DNA of 7,301 nucleotides from Chloroflexota bacterium (GTDB lineage: Bacteria; Chloroflexota; Anaerolineae; Anaerolineales; Villigracilaceae). Both the position numbers and the translations under genes were made by a program. The notes beneath the pieces are model-generated. The model saw only the letters and a program-made list of their open reading frames with translations. It had not been told where the DNA came from and did not search any database. Below, piece by piece: positions 1-5,938 of this stretch. Location of the stretch: positions 1 to 7,301 of the forward strand of contig JAKANW010000134.1 in NCBI GenBank assembly GCA_021823555.1. The letters run 5' to 3'. Within the stretch, counting starts at the first letter, position 1. Each line of letters starts with the position of its first letter.

Positions 1-2389
1 TCCCGTCCGTCGAAATGCTGATCCAGCCGTTGCGGTCGGTGCGCAGCAGGGGATAGCCGCCCACCGCGTCCATCGCCTCCCGGCTGGGCAGGCCGTTCGG
101 GTCGCCGGCCGCCACGCTCAACACCACCAGGCGCGGGTTCAGGTTCTGCACCCAGTCCACCGTGGTGGTGGCAAAGAAGCCCGAATCCGCCAGCAGCAGC
201 ACGTCCACCGGGCCGATGACGTTGCCATACTCCAACGTGTTCAACGTATCCGCGCTCATGCCGATGGGCAGCAGGGCGCGGAAATTTTTCCATTGGACCA
301 GGAACACGCTCCCGCGCGAGCCGACAGACTGCACCTCGATAAACGCGCCGTCGCCCAAATCCAATTTTTGTCCCGTTTCCGCGTAGCTGACGGGGACTCC
401 GTTTTGGGCCAGCCACACATCCACCTGGCGCGCCGAATACGAAGCCTGCACGTTGCCGCTCCACAACACGTTATCCGGCGGATAGCGGTTTAGCACGCGC
501 GGCAGGGCCGCCACCTCGTTCTCGTTCGTTGAACCGAGCACCAGCCAGTCCAGCCTGCGATGGAAGATCGGCAGGCGGCGGCCCAGGTCATCGGATAGCT
601 GCGAGGCGCTTGCGCCGCCGTTGACCAGGACGTTACGGCCCGAAGGAGTCTGGATCAGCACCGCGTCCGACGATCCCACGTTCAGAAAGGTGATGTGCAG
701 GTCCCCATCCGGCACGCTGAGGGTCGTGCGCCAGACCAGCAACGACAGGGCAAACAGCGCCGTGAAGACCGCCGCCAGCGAGATGTTGCGCACGCGGCCC
801 GTCAGCGAGGCAAAGAATTCTTTTAAACGGGACCAGTTGAACGTCACGCCCAGAAGCGTAACATAAAACAGCACTGCGAACCAGACCGAAAAGTCGCCCA
901 AAAAGAGGCTCCCATTCGGCGCCTGGTTGAACAGTTCCACCGCGTGGATGGTGTACTCCACGAAGGGCCAGGCCAGCCAGACAGTCAATTGGCCGAGCGG
1001 GTAGAAGACGAAGCTGAGAAGCACCGCCAGCCCGCCCACGATCATCACCGCCGGTTGGACGGGCAGGATGAACGGGTTGGCGATCAGCGAGACGAGCGAG
1101 ATGCGTTTGAATTGGTAGGCCATGAGAGGTACGGTGGTGATCTGCGCCGCTAACGTGAGCAGGACGAAATCACTGAGCGGCGGCAGGATCTGTTGGATGG
1201 TTTCAGGGGACAGGCGGGTTTTGGAAAGCAGCCAGCCGGCCGCGGACGAGAGCGGTCCGGCATACAGGATCAGCCCCAACGTGGCAAAGAACGAGAGCTG
1301 AAAGCCCACATCCCATACCACCAGCGGGTTGATAAGCGCCATGACGAGCGCCACCACCGCCAACGTGTTGAGACCCAGGTTGCGCCGCCCCACCTGCCGC
1401 GCAAACAGCGAGAAGCCGCCCATGATGGCTGCCCGCACCACCGCCGCGTCCGCGCCGACTAGCACGGTGTAAAAGGCGATGGCCAGTAAAGCCAGCGCCG
1501 CCCCGCGCCGCTGGCCGAGGGCACGGCTGAACAGCGCGATAAAAATCCCGGCGATGATGGAAATGTTGAAGCCTGAGATGGCAATGATGTGGGTGGTACC
1601 GGTGTTCTTGAAGGCGTTTTGCAGGTCGCTGGTCAGGCCGGTATCCACGCCCAACAGGATGCCCGCCAGTAACGAGGCCTCCGGGTCGGGGAACAGGTGA
1701 TAGATGGCCGCCAGTGATTTTTCTTTGATGGCGTACATGACCGCCGCCAGTTGGTTCCCGCCCTTGCCGGGCAGCAGGGTCGCGTCTGTGCTGGGCATGT
1801 ACGAAAGGATGCCCTCGCGTTCCAGGTAGTCGCGGTAGGAAAAGTCCTCGTTCTCCAGCGGCGTTTGCAGGGAACCGCGCAAGCGCAGCCGGTCGCCATA
1901 ATGATAGACCTCGTTCGGGCCAACGTGGGCCAGCACCAGTCCGCTGGCAGGCATATCGCCCGTGCCGGTATCCACCGCTTCCACCTGGATGCGCAGGTTG
2001 GTGTAGGTATCGCGCATGTCGGGCATGTCGTTGACCCAGCCCGTGACCATCACGTCATAGTCCCGGTCGTTATAGAAGGCAATATCGAAAGGCGTGACCT
2101 GCGGCTGCGCGGCCTGGTAGCGCGCCGCGCCCAGCGCACCCGCCATCAGCGAGAACAGGATCAGGAGTAAATTGACCGGGAAAACGGGAAAGGGTCTGAA
2201 CAGTCGCCGCGACAGGACAGTGATCAGCAGGAGGAACGCGGCCAGGAACAACCACAGGTACGTGGGCAGGCTGAACGAAGCGGCCAGCATGATCCCGCCC
2301 AGGAACGCAGCGGACAACCACAGCAAGGGCAGGTGTTCGGTCAGTCGTTCCTGAAGCGATTCCTGTGCGGGATGAGTGGAGGCCTGCAT
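1..2389 (-). CDS. comEC: ComEC/Rec2 family DNA internalization channel (3' end off window)
   Basis: ComEC forms the inner-membrane channel that takes up single-stranded DNA during natural transformation. The 796 codons visible read as three parts. Residues about 20-200 hold two hydrophobic helices and a soluble OB-like domain (DUF4131 type, with GDRLRLRGSLQTP). Residues about 225-550 form the polytopic Competence domain with the hallmark HIIAISGFNISII at 267-279. From about 565 to the edge is a beta-lactamase-like domain (FLNVGSSDAVLIQTPSGRNV from 568). The ATG at 2389 is the only start after an in-frame TAG at 2401-2399; no good Shine-Dalgarno precedes it. The end is missing, but visible length already matches full ComEC proteins, so little should be lost. 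Oddity: the metal ligands of the lactamase-like domain are replaced (GSTNENEV at 619-626 where THPxADHV is usual). Family assignment is firm; competence of the host is inferred. The gene is transcribed divergently from the YbjT-like pair. Confidence 0.93.
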   Translation of the reverse strand, partial: MQASTHPAQESLQERLTEHLPLLWLSAAFLGGIMLAASFSLPTYLWLFLAAFLLLITVLSRRLFRPFPVFPVNLLLILFSLMAGALGAARYQAAQPQVTPFDIAFYNDRDYDVMVTGWVNDMPDMRDTYTNLRIQVEAVDTGTGDMPASGLVLAHVGPNEVYHYGDRLRLRGSLQTPLENEDFSYRDYLEREGILSYMPSTDATLLPGKGGNQLAAVMYAIKEKSLAAIYHLFPDPEASLLAGILLGVDTGLTSDLQNAFKNTGTTHIIAISGFNISIIAGIFIALFSRALGQRRGAALALLAIAFYTVLVGADAAVVRAAIMGGFSLFARQVGRRNLGLNTLAVVALVMALINPLVVWDVGFQLSFFATLGLILYAGPLSSAAGWLLSKTRLSPETIQQILPPLSDFVLLTLAAQITTVPLMAYQFKRISLVSLIANPFILPVQPAVMIVGGLAVLLSFVFYPLGQLTVWLAWPFVEYTIHAVELFNQAPNGSLFLGDFSVWFAVLFYVTLLGVTFNWSRLKEFFASLTGRVRNISLAAVFTALFALSLLVWRTTLSVPDGDLHITFLNVGSSDAVLIQTPSGRNVLVNGGASASQLSDDLGRRLPIFHRRLDWLVLGSTNENEVAALPRVLNRYPPDNVLWSGNVQASYSARQVDVWLAQNGVPVSYAETGQKLDLGDGAFIEVQSVGSRGSVFLVQWKNFRALLPIGMSADTLNTLEYGNVIGPVDVLLLADSGFFATTTVDWVQNLNPRLVVLSVAAGDPNGLPSREAMDAVGGYPLLRTDRNGWISISTDG

Positions 2390-2440
2390 AGACGCTGTCT
2401 ATCATAGCATATAATAGATTGACAGGATACAATTTCGATC
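2390..2440. promoter_or_regulatory. divergent intergenic promoter region (comEC / YbjT-like gene)
   Basis: These 51 AT-rich bases are the only gap between two divergent genes, so they should carry both promoters. On the plus strand a perfect TATAAT lies at 2410-2415, placing a start near 2422 and giving a leader of about 19 bases; no convincing -35 is found at 17 bp. On the minus strand TATTAT (2416-2411) and TATGAT (2406-2401) are candidate -10 boxes, with TTGTAT at 2432-2427 badly spaced for either. The assignment of exact boxes is tentative. Confidence 0.45.
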
Positions 2441-3907
2441 ATGGCAGACTCCAAACTAATCCTCGTCACCGGTGCCACCGGTTACGTGGGCGGACGGCTT
2501 GTCCCGCGGTTGATCGAAGCGGGATATCGCGTCCGCTGCCTGGCGCGTGACGCCAGCCGGCTGGAGGGCTTCCCCTGGCGGGAAAAGGTGGAAGTCGTGG
2601 AAGGCGACGCGCTGGATACCGCTTCCCTGGTGAAGGCCATGTGCGATGTATCCGTGGCCTACTACCTGATCCACGGGCGGCAGGGAGGCAAGTCCAACGC
2701 CGATCGCGACCTGCTGGTGGCGCGCAATTTTGGGGCTGCAGCCGAAGAAGCCGGCATCCAGCGCATCATCTACCTGGGCGAGCTGGTGGACCCGGCTGCC
2801 GATCTTTCCCCCTACCTGCGGGCGCGCCACGAGACGGGCTATCTGCTGCGCTACAGCCGCGTGCCTGTGACTGAATTGCGCGCCGGTATGATCGTCGGTT
2901 CGGGCAGCGCCCTGTTCGAGATGGTGCGTTACCTGGCCGAGCGCGAACCGCTGTTGATCTGCCCGGCCTGGTTCTATTCCGAAGCGCAGCCCATCGCCAT
3001 CCGCGACGCGCTCTCGTATCTCATCGCTGTGCTGGATGCGCCGGAAAGTGTCGGCCGCGTCATCGAGATCGGCGGTCCCTCGCGTCTCACCTATGCGGAC
3101 ATGCTGCTGGCCTATGCCAAAGAGCGCGGCTTGAAGCGCACGCTCATCCGCACACCCTTCGTAGCGCCGCTGCTCTCCGCCTACTGGGTGCACATGATCA
3201 CGCCCATCCATTGGCGCGTGCTGCTGCCGCTGATCGAAGGGCTGAATGCCAAGCTGGTGGTGCACGACGACACCGCCCGAAAGTTGTTCCCACAGATCGA
3301 ACCGATCCAGTTCGAGACCGCCGTCCACCTGGCGCTGGGACGCATCCAGCGCGACAACGTCGAGACCTCCTGGTCGGACGCGCTGGTCAACGCACTGGGC
3401 GATACCCAGCCGTATGCCTTCAGCGTGGAGGAGGGCATGTTCATTGAACGGCGGCGCATCTCCCTCGACCTTCCACCTGATACCGTTTTCCGGGCCTATA
3501 CCGGCATCGGCGGGGCGCGCGGCTGGCTGTACATGGACTGGGCCTGGGCCATCCGCGGCTGGATGGATAAAGCCATCGGCGGCGTGGGCCTGCGCCGCGG
3601 CCGCCGTCACCCCGATGATATCCGTCCCGGCGAGTCGCTCGATTTCTGGCGCGTCGAAGCGGTGGAGAAGGACCGCCTCTTGCGCCTGCGCGCCGAGATG
3701 AAAGTACCCGGCAAGGCCTGGCTGGAATTCCAATCCGATCCCCAGGAGTCAGGCAAGACCCTTTTCACCCTCACTGCTTATTTTGCGCCGCACGGCTTTA
3801 CAGGTTTTCTTTACTGGTATTCCATGTGGCCCTTCCACAGGTTCATTTTTGATGGAATGGCGCGCCGCCTCGCTTCACGCGCCCGGGTGTTGGCGCATTC
3901 ATATTAG
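2441..3907 (+). CDS. YbjT-like atypical SDR NAD(P)-binding protein with C-terminal DUF2867 domain (copy 1)
   Basis: The protein has 488 residues, close to E. coli YbjT. The N-terminal half is a Rossmann fold of the atypical SDR/NmrA type: dinucleotide motif T10-GATGYVG-17, basic residues after the second strand (ARD at 35-37) that suit NADP, a YYLIH segment, and PVTELRAGMIVGSGSALFE, a signature shared with YbjT. No SDR catalytic YxxxK is evident, so it may bind the cofactor without classical dehydrogenase activity. The C-terminal half (about 330-485) is a DUF2867 SRPBCC-like domain, with GWLYMDWAWAIRGWMD, GGVGLRRGRRHP at 380-391 and FLYWYSMWPFHRFIF. Substrate and physiological role are unknown. 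The ATG start directly precedes the Rossmann strand; the Shine-Dalgarno is weak (AGGAT about 12 bases upstream). It is followed by a paralogue in the same orientation after 190 bases. Confidence 0.9.
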   Translation: MADSKLILVTGATGYVGGRLVPRLIEAGYRVRCLARDASRLEGFPWREKVEVVEGDALDTASLVKAMCDVSVAYYLIHGRQGGKSNADRDLLVARNFGAAAEEAGIQRIIYLGELVDPAADLSPYLRARHETGYLLRYSRVPVTELRAGMIVGSGSALFEMVRYLAEREPLLICPAWFYSEAQPIAIRDALSYLIAVLDAPESVGRVIEIGGPSRLTYADMLLAYAKERGLKRTLIRTPFVAPLLSAYWVHMITPIHWRVLLPLIEGLNAKLVVHDDTARKLFPQIEPIQFETAVHLALGRIQRDNVETSWSDALVNALGDTQPYAFSVEEGMFIERRRISLDLPPDTVFRAYTGIGGARGWLYMDWAWAIRGWMDKAIGGVGLRRGRRHPDDIRPGESLDFWRVEAVEKDRLLRLRAEMKVPGKAWLEFQSDPQESGKTLFTLTAYFAPHGFTGFLYWYSMWPFHRFIFDGMARRLASRARVLAHSY

Positions 3908-3931
3908 TCCTCATGTAAAAATAAGCTCCTT

Positions 3932-3952
3932 GGATGCAGTTGCACTGCATCC
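3932..3952. repeat. perfect 9-bp palindromic hairpin (GGATGCAGT/ACTGCATCC)
   Basis: Arms at 3932-3940 and 3944-3952 are perfectly complementary around a TGC loop, 24 bases after the stop codon of the first YbjT-like gene. It could end transcription by position, but no T-tract follows on the plus strand (TATTCGCAG), so an intrinsic terminator is not supported. It is more likely a small palindromic repeat unit, because a sequence-related palindrome follows at once. Confidence 0.6.
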
Positions 3953-3957
3953 TATTC

Positions 3958-3970
3958 GCAGTTCAACTGC
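3958..3970. repeat. second palindrome sharing the GCAGT/ACTGC core
   Basis: GCAGTT-C-AACTGC is a perfect inverted repeat of 6-bp arms. It repeats the GCAGTT...ACTGC core of the hairpin that ends six bases upstream, with a different centre (TCA instead of TGC). The two form a tandem pair of related palindromes. Confidence 0.5.
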
Positions 3971-3985
3971 TCGTGAACAATGAAA

Positions 3986-4055
3986 GAAGAATCTCATCGT
4001 ACAACAGAAATCTTCTTTGCAAATGGAGATTCTTCGCAGCTTCGCGGCTCAGAAT
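3986..4055. repeat. intergenic palindromic element, GAAGAATCTC/GAGATTCTTC arms plus ATTCT/AGAAT hairpin
   Basis: GAAGAATCTC (3986-3995) and GAGATTCTTC (4026-4035) are a perfect 10-bp inverted pair. The right arm also starts a second, nested fold: ATTCT (4029-4033) opposes AGAAT (4051-4055) around a TTCGC-rich middle. The form GAGATTCTTCGC...GCTCAGAATGA resembles short dispersed intergenic elements that I recall from environmental genomes. Only one copy is visible here, so dispersal is an inference. The element ends just upstream of the second YbjT-like gene. Confidence 0.5.
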
Positions 4056-4057
4056 GA

Positions 4058-4063
4058 TATAGT
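4058..4063 (+). promoter_or_regulatory. possible -10 box for second YbjT-like gene
   Basis: TATAGT lies 34 bases before the ATG at 4098, immediately after the palindromic element. No matching -35 is seen at 16-18 bp, and an alternative TATGAA lies at 4067-4072. The gene could equally be read through from the upstream paralogue. Confidence 0.25.
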
Positions 4064-4097
4064 GGTTATGAATATCTGGATCAATTCTTAATGGTAT

Positions 4098-5558
4098 ATG
4101 GATAAAAAACTCATCCTTGTTACCGGTGCAACAGGCTACATCGCCAGTCAACTGATCCCCCAATTATTGAAACGCGGCTATCGCGTGCGCGCCCTGGCGC
4201 GTGAGCCGCAGCGACTTAAAGGCCGCTACTGGTATCGTTCCATTGAAATCATCCCCGGCGACGTGATGCACCCGGACAGCCTGGCACGCGCCCTGGATGG
4301 CGTGTGGACGGCTTATTACCTGATCCACAACATGGCCAGCGGACGCGGCTACACTGCCATCGAACTGGATGGGGCGCGCAACTTCGCCAAGGCAGCCGAG
4401 ACTGCAGGCGTGGAACACATCATCTACCTGGGCGGGCTGGCCGACCCGAATGGTCACATCGCCGCGCATATGCGTTCGCGTATTGAAACCGGTAACACGC
4501 TGCGTTGTGGGCGCGTGCCGGTCACCGAATTCCGGGCAGGGGTCATCGTTGGCCCGGGCAGCATCTCGTTCGAGATGATCCGCTTCCTTTGTGAGTTGTT
4601 CCCCATCCTACCGGGGCCGGCCTGGCTGCGGAACAGGTCGCAACCCATCTCTGCCCAGAATGTGCTCGATTACCTGCTGACCGCGCTCGATAACCCCAAT
4701 GGGCGCGGCCAGATCTTTGAGATCGGCGGCCCCGAGACCATGACCTATGCCGAAAGTATGCTGCGCTTCGCCCGCTTGCGCGGCCTGCGGCGTTGGCTGT
4801 TCACCGTGCCTGGCATCCCCGTCTGGCTGATGGCCTGGTTGGTGAACAAGGTCACGCCGGTGCCGGAAGCCATCGCTCGCGCCCTGATCGAAGGCTTGCT
4901 CAGTGACAGCCTCGTTCGGCAGCCGGCAGCCCTGCAAATTTTCCCGAATGTAAACCTGATCCCTTACGATGCGGCGGTCTCGTCTTCGCTGGCAAAACTG
5001 CATCCCAGTCAGCTCGAACCGGTCTGGACGGATGGACACCGCCCCGTGGTGAGCATCAGGCATGAGGGCTTCCTCATTGACCACCGCTGCCTGCACGTTG
5101 CCGCGCCGCCGGAGGCAGTCTTCCGCGTCATCACGTCACTGGGTGGGGAGGACGGCTGGCTGTATGCGGACTGGCTATGGAAACTGCGCGGCTGGCTGGA
5201 TCATCTGATCCTGCCTCATCACAACAAAGCGCTCAAAGAGAAATTTAAAACTTCGCGATCTTCGCGTCTTCGCGGTTCAACACCGAATGCCGGCGATCAC
5301 CTCGACTTCTACCGCGTCGAGGCGATCGAACCGCATCGTCTCCTGCTCTACTCGGAGCTCAAAGCCCCCGGAGAAGGCTGGATGGAATGGCGCGTCGAAT
5401 CCGATGAAAGCAACGGCTCGCTGCTCACCCAGACCGGATACTTTGCTCCGCGCGGCCTGCCCGGTTTTATCTACTGGTATTTGTTGTATCCGTTCCACAT
5501 GTTCATATTCAACGGCCTGCTGCGCACCATTGCCAAAAAGAGTACCTCACTTCCTTGA
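4098..5558 (+). CDS. YbjT-like atypical SDR NAD(P)-binding protein with C-terminal DUF2867 domain (copy 2)
   Basis: This 486-residue paralogue is collinear with the upstream copy over its whole length: Rossmann start KLILVTGATGYIASQ, YYLIH, RVPVTEFRAGVIVGPGS, EIGGPETMTYAES, then a DUF2867 half with GWLYADWLWKLRGWLD and FIYWYLLYPFHMFIF. Two differences stand out. The third glycine of the nucleotide motif is alanine (G10xxG13xxA16). The conserved loop seen as GGVGLRRGRRHP in copy 1 is replaced by residues 372-401, which include a 10-residue stretch (385-394, rich in Ser and Arg) encoded by a TTCGCG repeat. The reading frame is intact, so the gene is probably expressed, but this loop may not work as in the sister protein. 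The chosen ATG aligns with the start of copy 1; no clear Shine-Dalgarno is present. Function unknown; likely an old tandem duplication that has diverged. Confidence 0.88.
   Translation: MDKKLILVTGATGYIASQLIPQLLKRGYRVRALAREPQRLKGRYWYRSIEIIPGDVMHPDSLARALDGVWTAYYLIHNMASGRGYTAIELDGARNFAKAAETAGVEHIIYLGGLADPNGHIAAHMRSRIETGNTLRCGRVPVTEFRAGVIVGPGSISFEMIRFLCELFPILPGPAWLRNRSQPISAQNVLDYLLTALDNPNGRGQIFEIGGPETMTYAESMLRFARLRGLRRWLFTVPGIPVWLMAWLVNKVTPVPEAIARALIEGLLSDSLVRQPAALQIFPNVNLIPYDAAVSSSLAKLHPSQLEPVWTDGHRPVVSIRHEGFLIDHRCLHVAAPPEAVFRVITSLGGEDGWLYADWLWKLRGWLDHLILPHHNKALKEKFKTSRSSRLRGSTPNAGDHLDFYRVEAIEPHRLLLYSELKAPGEGWMEWRVESDESNGSLLTQTGYFAPRGLPGFIYWYLLYPFHMFIFNGLLRTIAKKSTSLP
5251..5280 (+). repeat. CTTCGCG triple repeat inserted in frame in the coding region
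   Basis: CTTCGCG occurs three times (5251-5257, 5260-5266, 5268-5274), followed by GTTCAA. The run resembles low-complexity CTTCGCG/CTTTGCG strings that I recall from intergenic DNA of many environmental bacteria. It is translated as residues 385-394 of the second YbjT-like protein. The local excess over copy 1 between matching flanks is ten codons, exactly the length of this run. Confidence 0.6.
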
Positions 5559-5583
5559 CGGTTCCTCCCGCGCGTCATACAAT
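5555..5583 (+). promoter_or_regulatory. sigma-70-type promoter of the B12 uptake operon
   Basis: TTGACG (5555-5560) and TACAAT (5578-5583) are separated by exactly 17 bp, near-consensus for a housekeeping promoter. The -35 overlaps the TGA stop (5556-5558) of the preceding gene. Transcription should start near 5590, about ten bases before the first paired base of the riboswitch, which independently supports the call. Confidence 0.7.
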
Positions 5584-5600
5584 GCCATCACAATTAATAC

Positions 5601-5758
<158 letters not shown>

Positions 5759-5773
5759 CCCACACTCTCGCGG

Positions 5774-5815
5774 AAAGGAGGTGGAGGACGGCTAATTCAG
5801 CGACCCTCTATCTCC
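5774..5815 (+). promoter_or_regulatory. riboswitch expression platform: purine-rich arm with alternative pairing
   Basis: AAAGGAGGTG (5774-5783) is a full match to the usual anti-Shine-Dalgarno, yet no ATG, GTG or TTG lies 5-10 bases downstream. The overlapping GGAGGTGGAGG (5777-5787) can pair over 11 positions (two G-U) with CCTCTATCTCC (5805-5815), a helix that takes the first bases of the terminator's 5' arm. GCGG at 5770-5773 can also pair with CCGC (5641-5644) in the aptamer core, as expected for the loop-loop contact of cobalamin riboswitches. The switching mechanism is inferred from pairing by eye. Confidence 0.45.
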
Positions 5816-5843
5816 CCTGTCCACACGGCAGGGGATTTTGATT
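5813..5843 (+). terminator. intrinsic terminator in the btuF leader (riboswitch-controlled)
   Basis: CCCCTGTC (5814-5821) pairs with GGCAGGGG (5827-5834) around CACAC, with one G-U and an extra T-A pair at the base. ATTTTGATT follows directly. It sits between the cobalamin aptamer and the btuF start, so attenuation by B12 is the natural reading. The T-tract is interrupted by GA, so termination may be partial. Confidence 0.75.
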
Positions 5844-5860
5844 CCGAACGAGGGCCGGGG

Positions 5861-5901
5861 CTCGATATGCCACTCGCTTCGCTCGCGGTTACTCGACCAC
5901 C
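5861..5901. repeat. palindromic CTCGATA...TACTCGA element in the btuF leader
   Basis: CTCGATA (5861-5867) and TTACTCGACCACC (5889-5901) flank a CGCTTCGCTCG centre. The outer parts form imperfect inverted ends (TCGA-TA / TA-TCGA with one extra base). The string closely resembles a TCGATACGCTCGC...GCTACTCGACCACC repeat that I recall from intergenic DNA of many high-GC bacteria. It lies between the terminator and the true start codon. It contains an in-frame ATG (5867) that should not be taken as the start of btuF. Confidence 0.55.
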
Positions 5902-5928
5902 AGCCCAAAGCAACGACATTACCAACAC

Positions 5929-5933
5929 AGGAG
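5929..5933 (+). promoter_or_regulatory. ribosome binding site deciding the btuF start
   Basis: AGGAG ends five bases before the ATG at 5939. The upstream in-frame ATG at 5867 has no such site and would add 24 polar residues before the signal peptide, so 5939 is the start. Confidence 0.8.
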
Positions 5934-5938
5934 ACTTC

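Noticed and set aside
2419..2424. TTGACA as a -35 box for the first YbjT-like gene
   Set aside because: Its -10 would fall at or after the ATG at 2441, and no suitable box is there; the TATAAT upstream fits better.
2456..3733. Long open frame on the minus strand opposite the first YbjT-like gene
   Set aside because: It is the antisense shadow of a well-recognised protein in GC-rich DNA; its translation is His/Gln/Gly/Asp-rich and shows no domain.
3932..3980. Intrinsic terminator after the first YbjT-like gene
   Set aside because: The hairpin is perfect but no T-tract follows on the plus strand.
3963..4163. Small minus-strand frame across the palindromic intergenic region
   Set aside because: It runs into the start of the second YbjT-like gene, has no recognisable protein and is explained by the repeats.
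5251..5280. CRISPR-like or tandem-repeat array
   Set aside because: Only three 7-base units without spacers are present; nothing else in the window resembles a CRISPR array.
5781..5795. Four-codon frame GTG...TAA after the orphan Shine-Dalgarno
   Set aside because: The GTG lies within the Shine-Dalgarno match itself, so spacing is impossible for normal initiation.
5867..5938. Upstream ATG extending btuF by 24 residues
   Set aside because: It lies in a palindromic repeat, lacks a ribosome binding site and would bury the lipoprotein signal peptide; the ATG at 5939 has AGGAG at good spacing.
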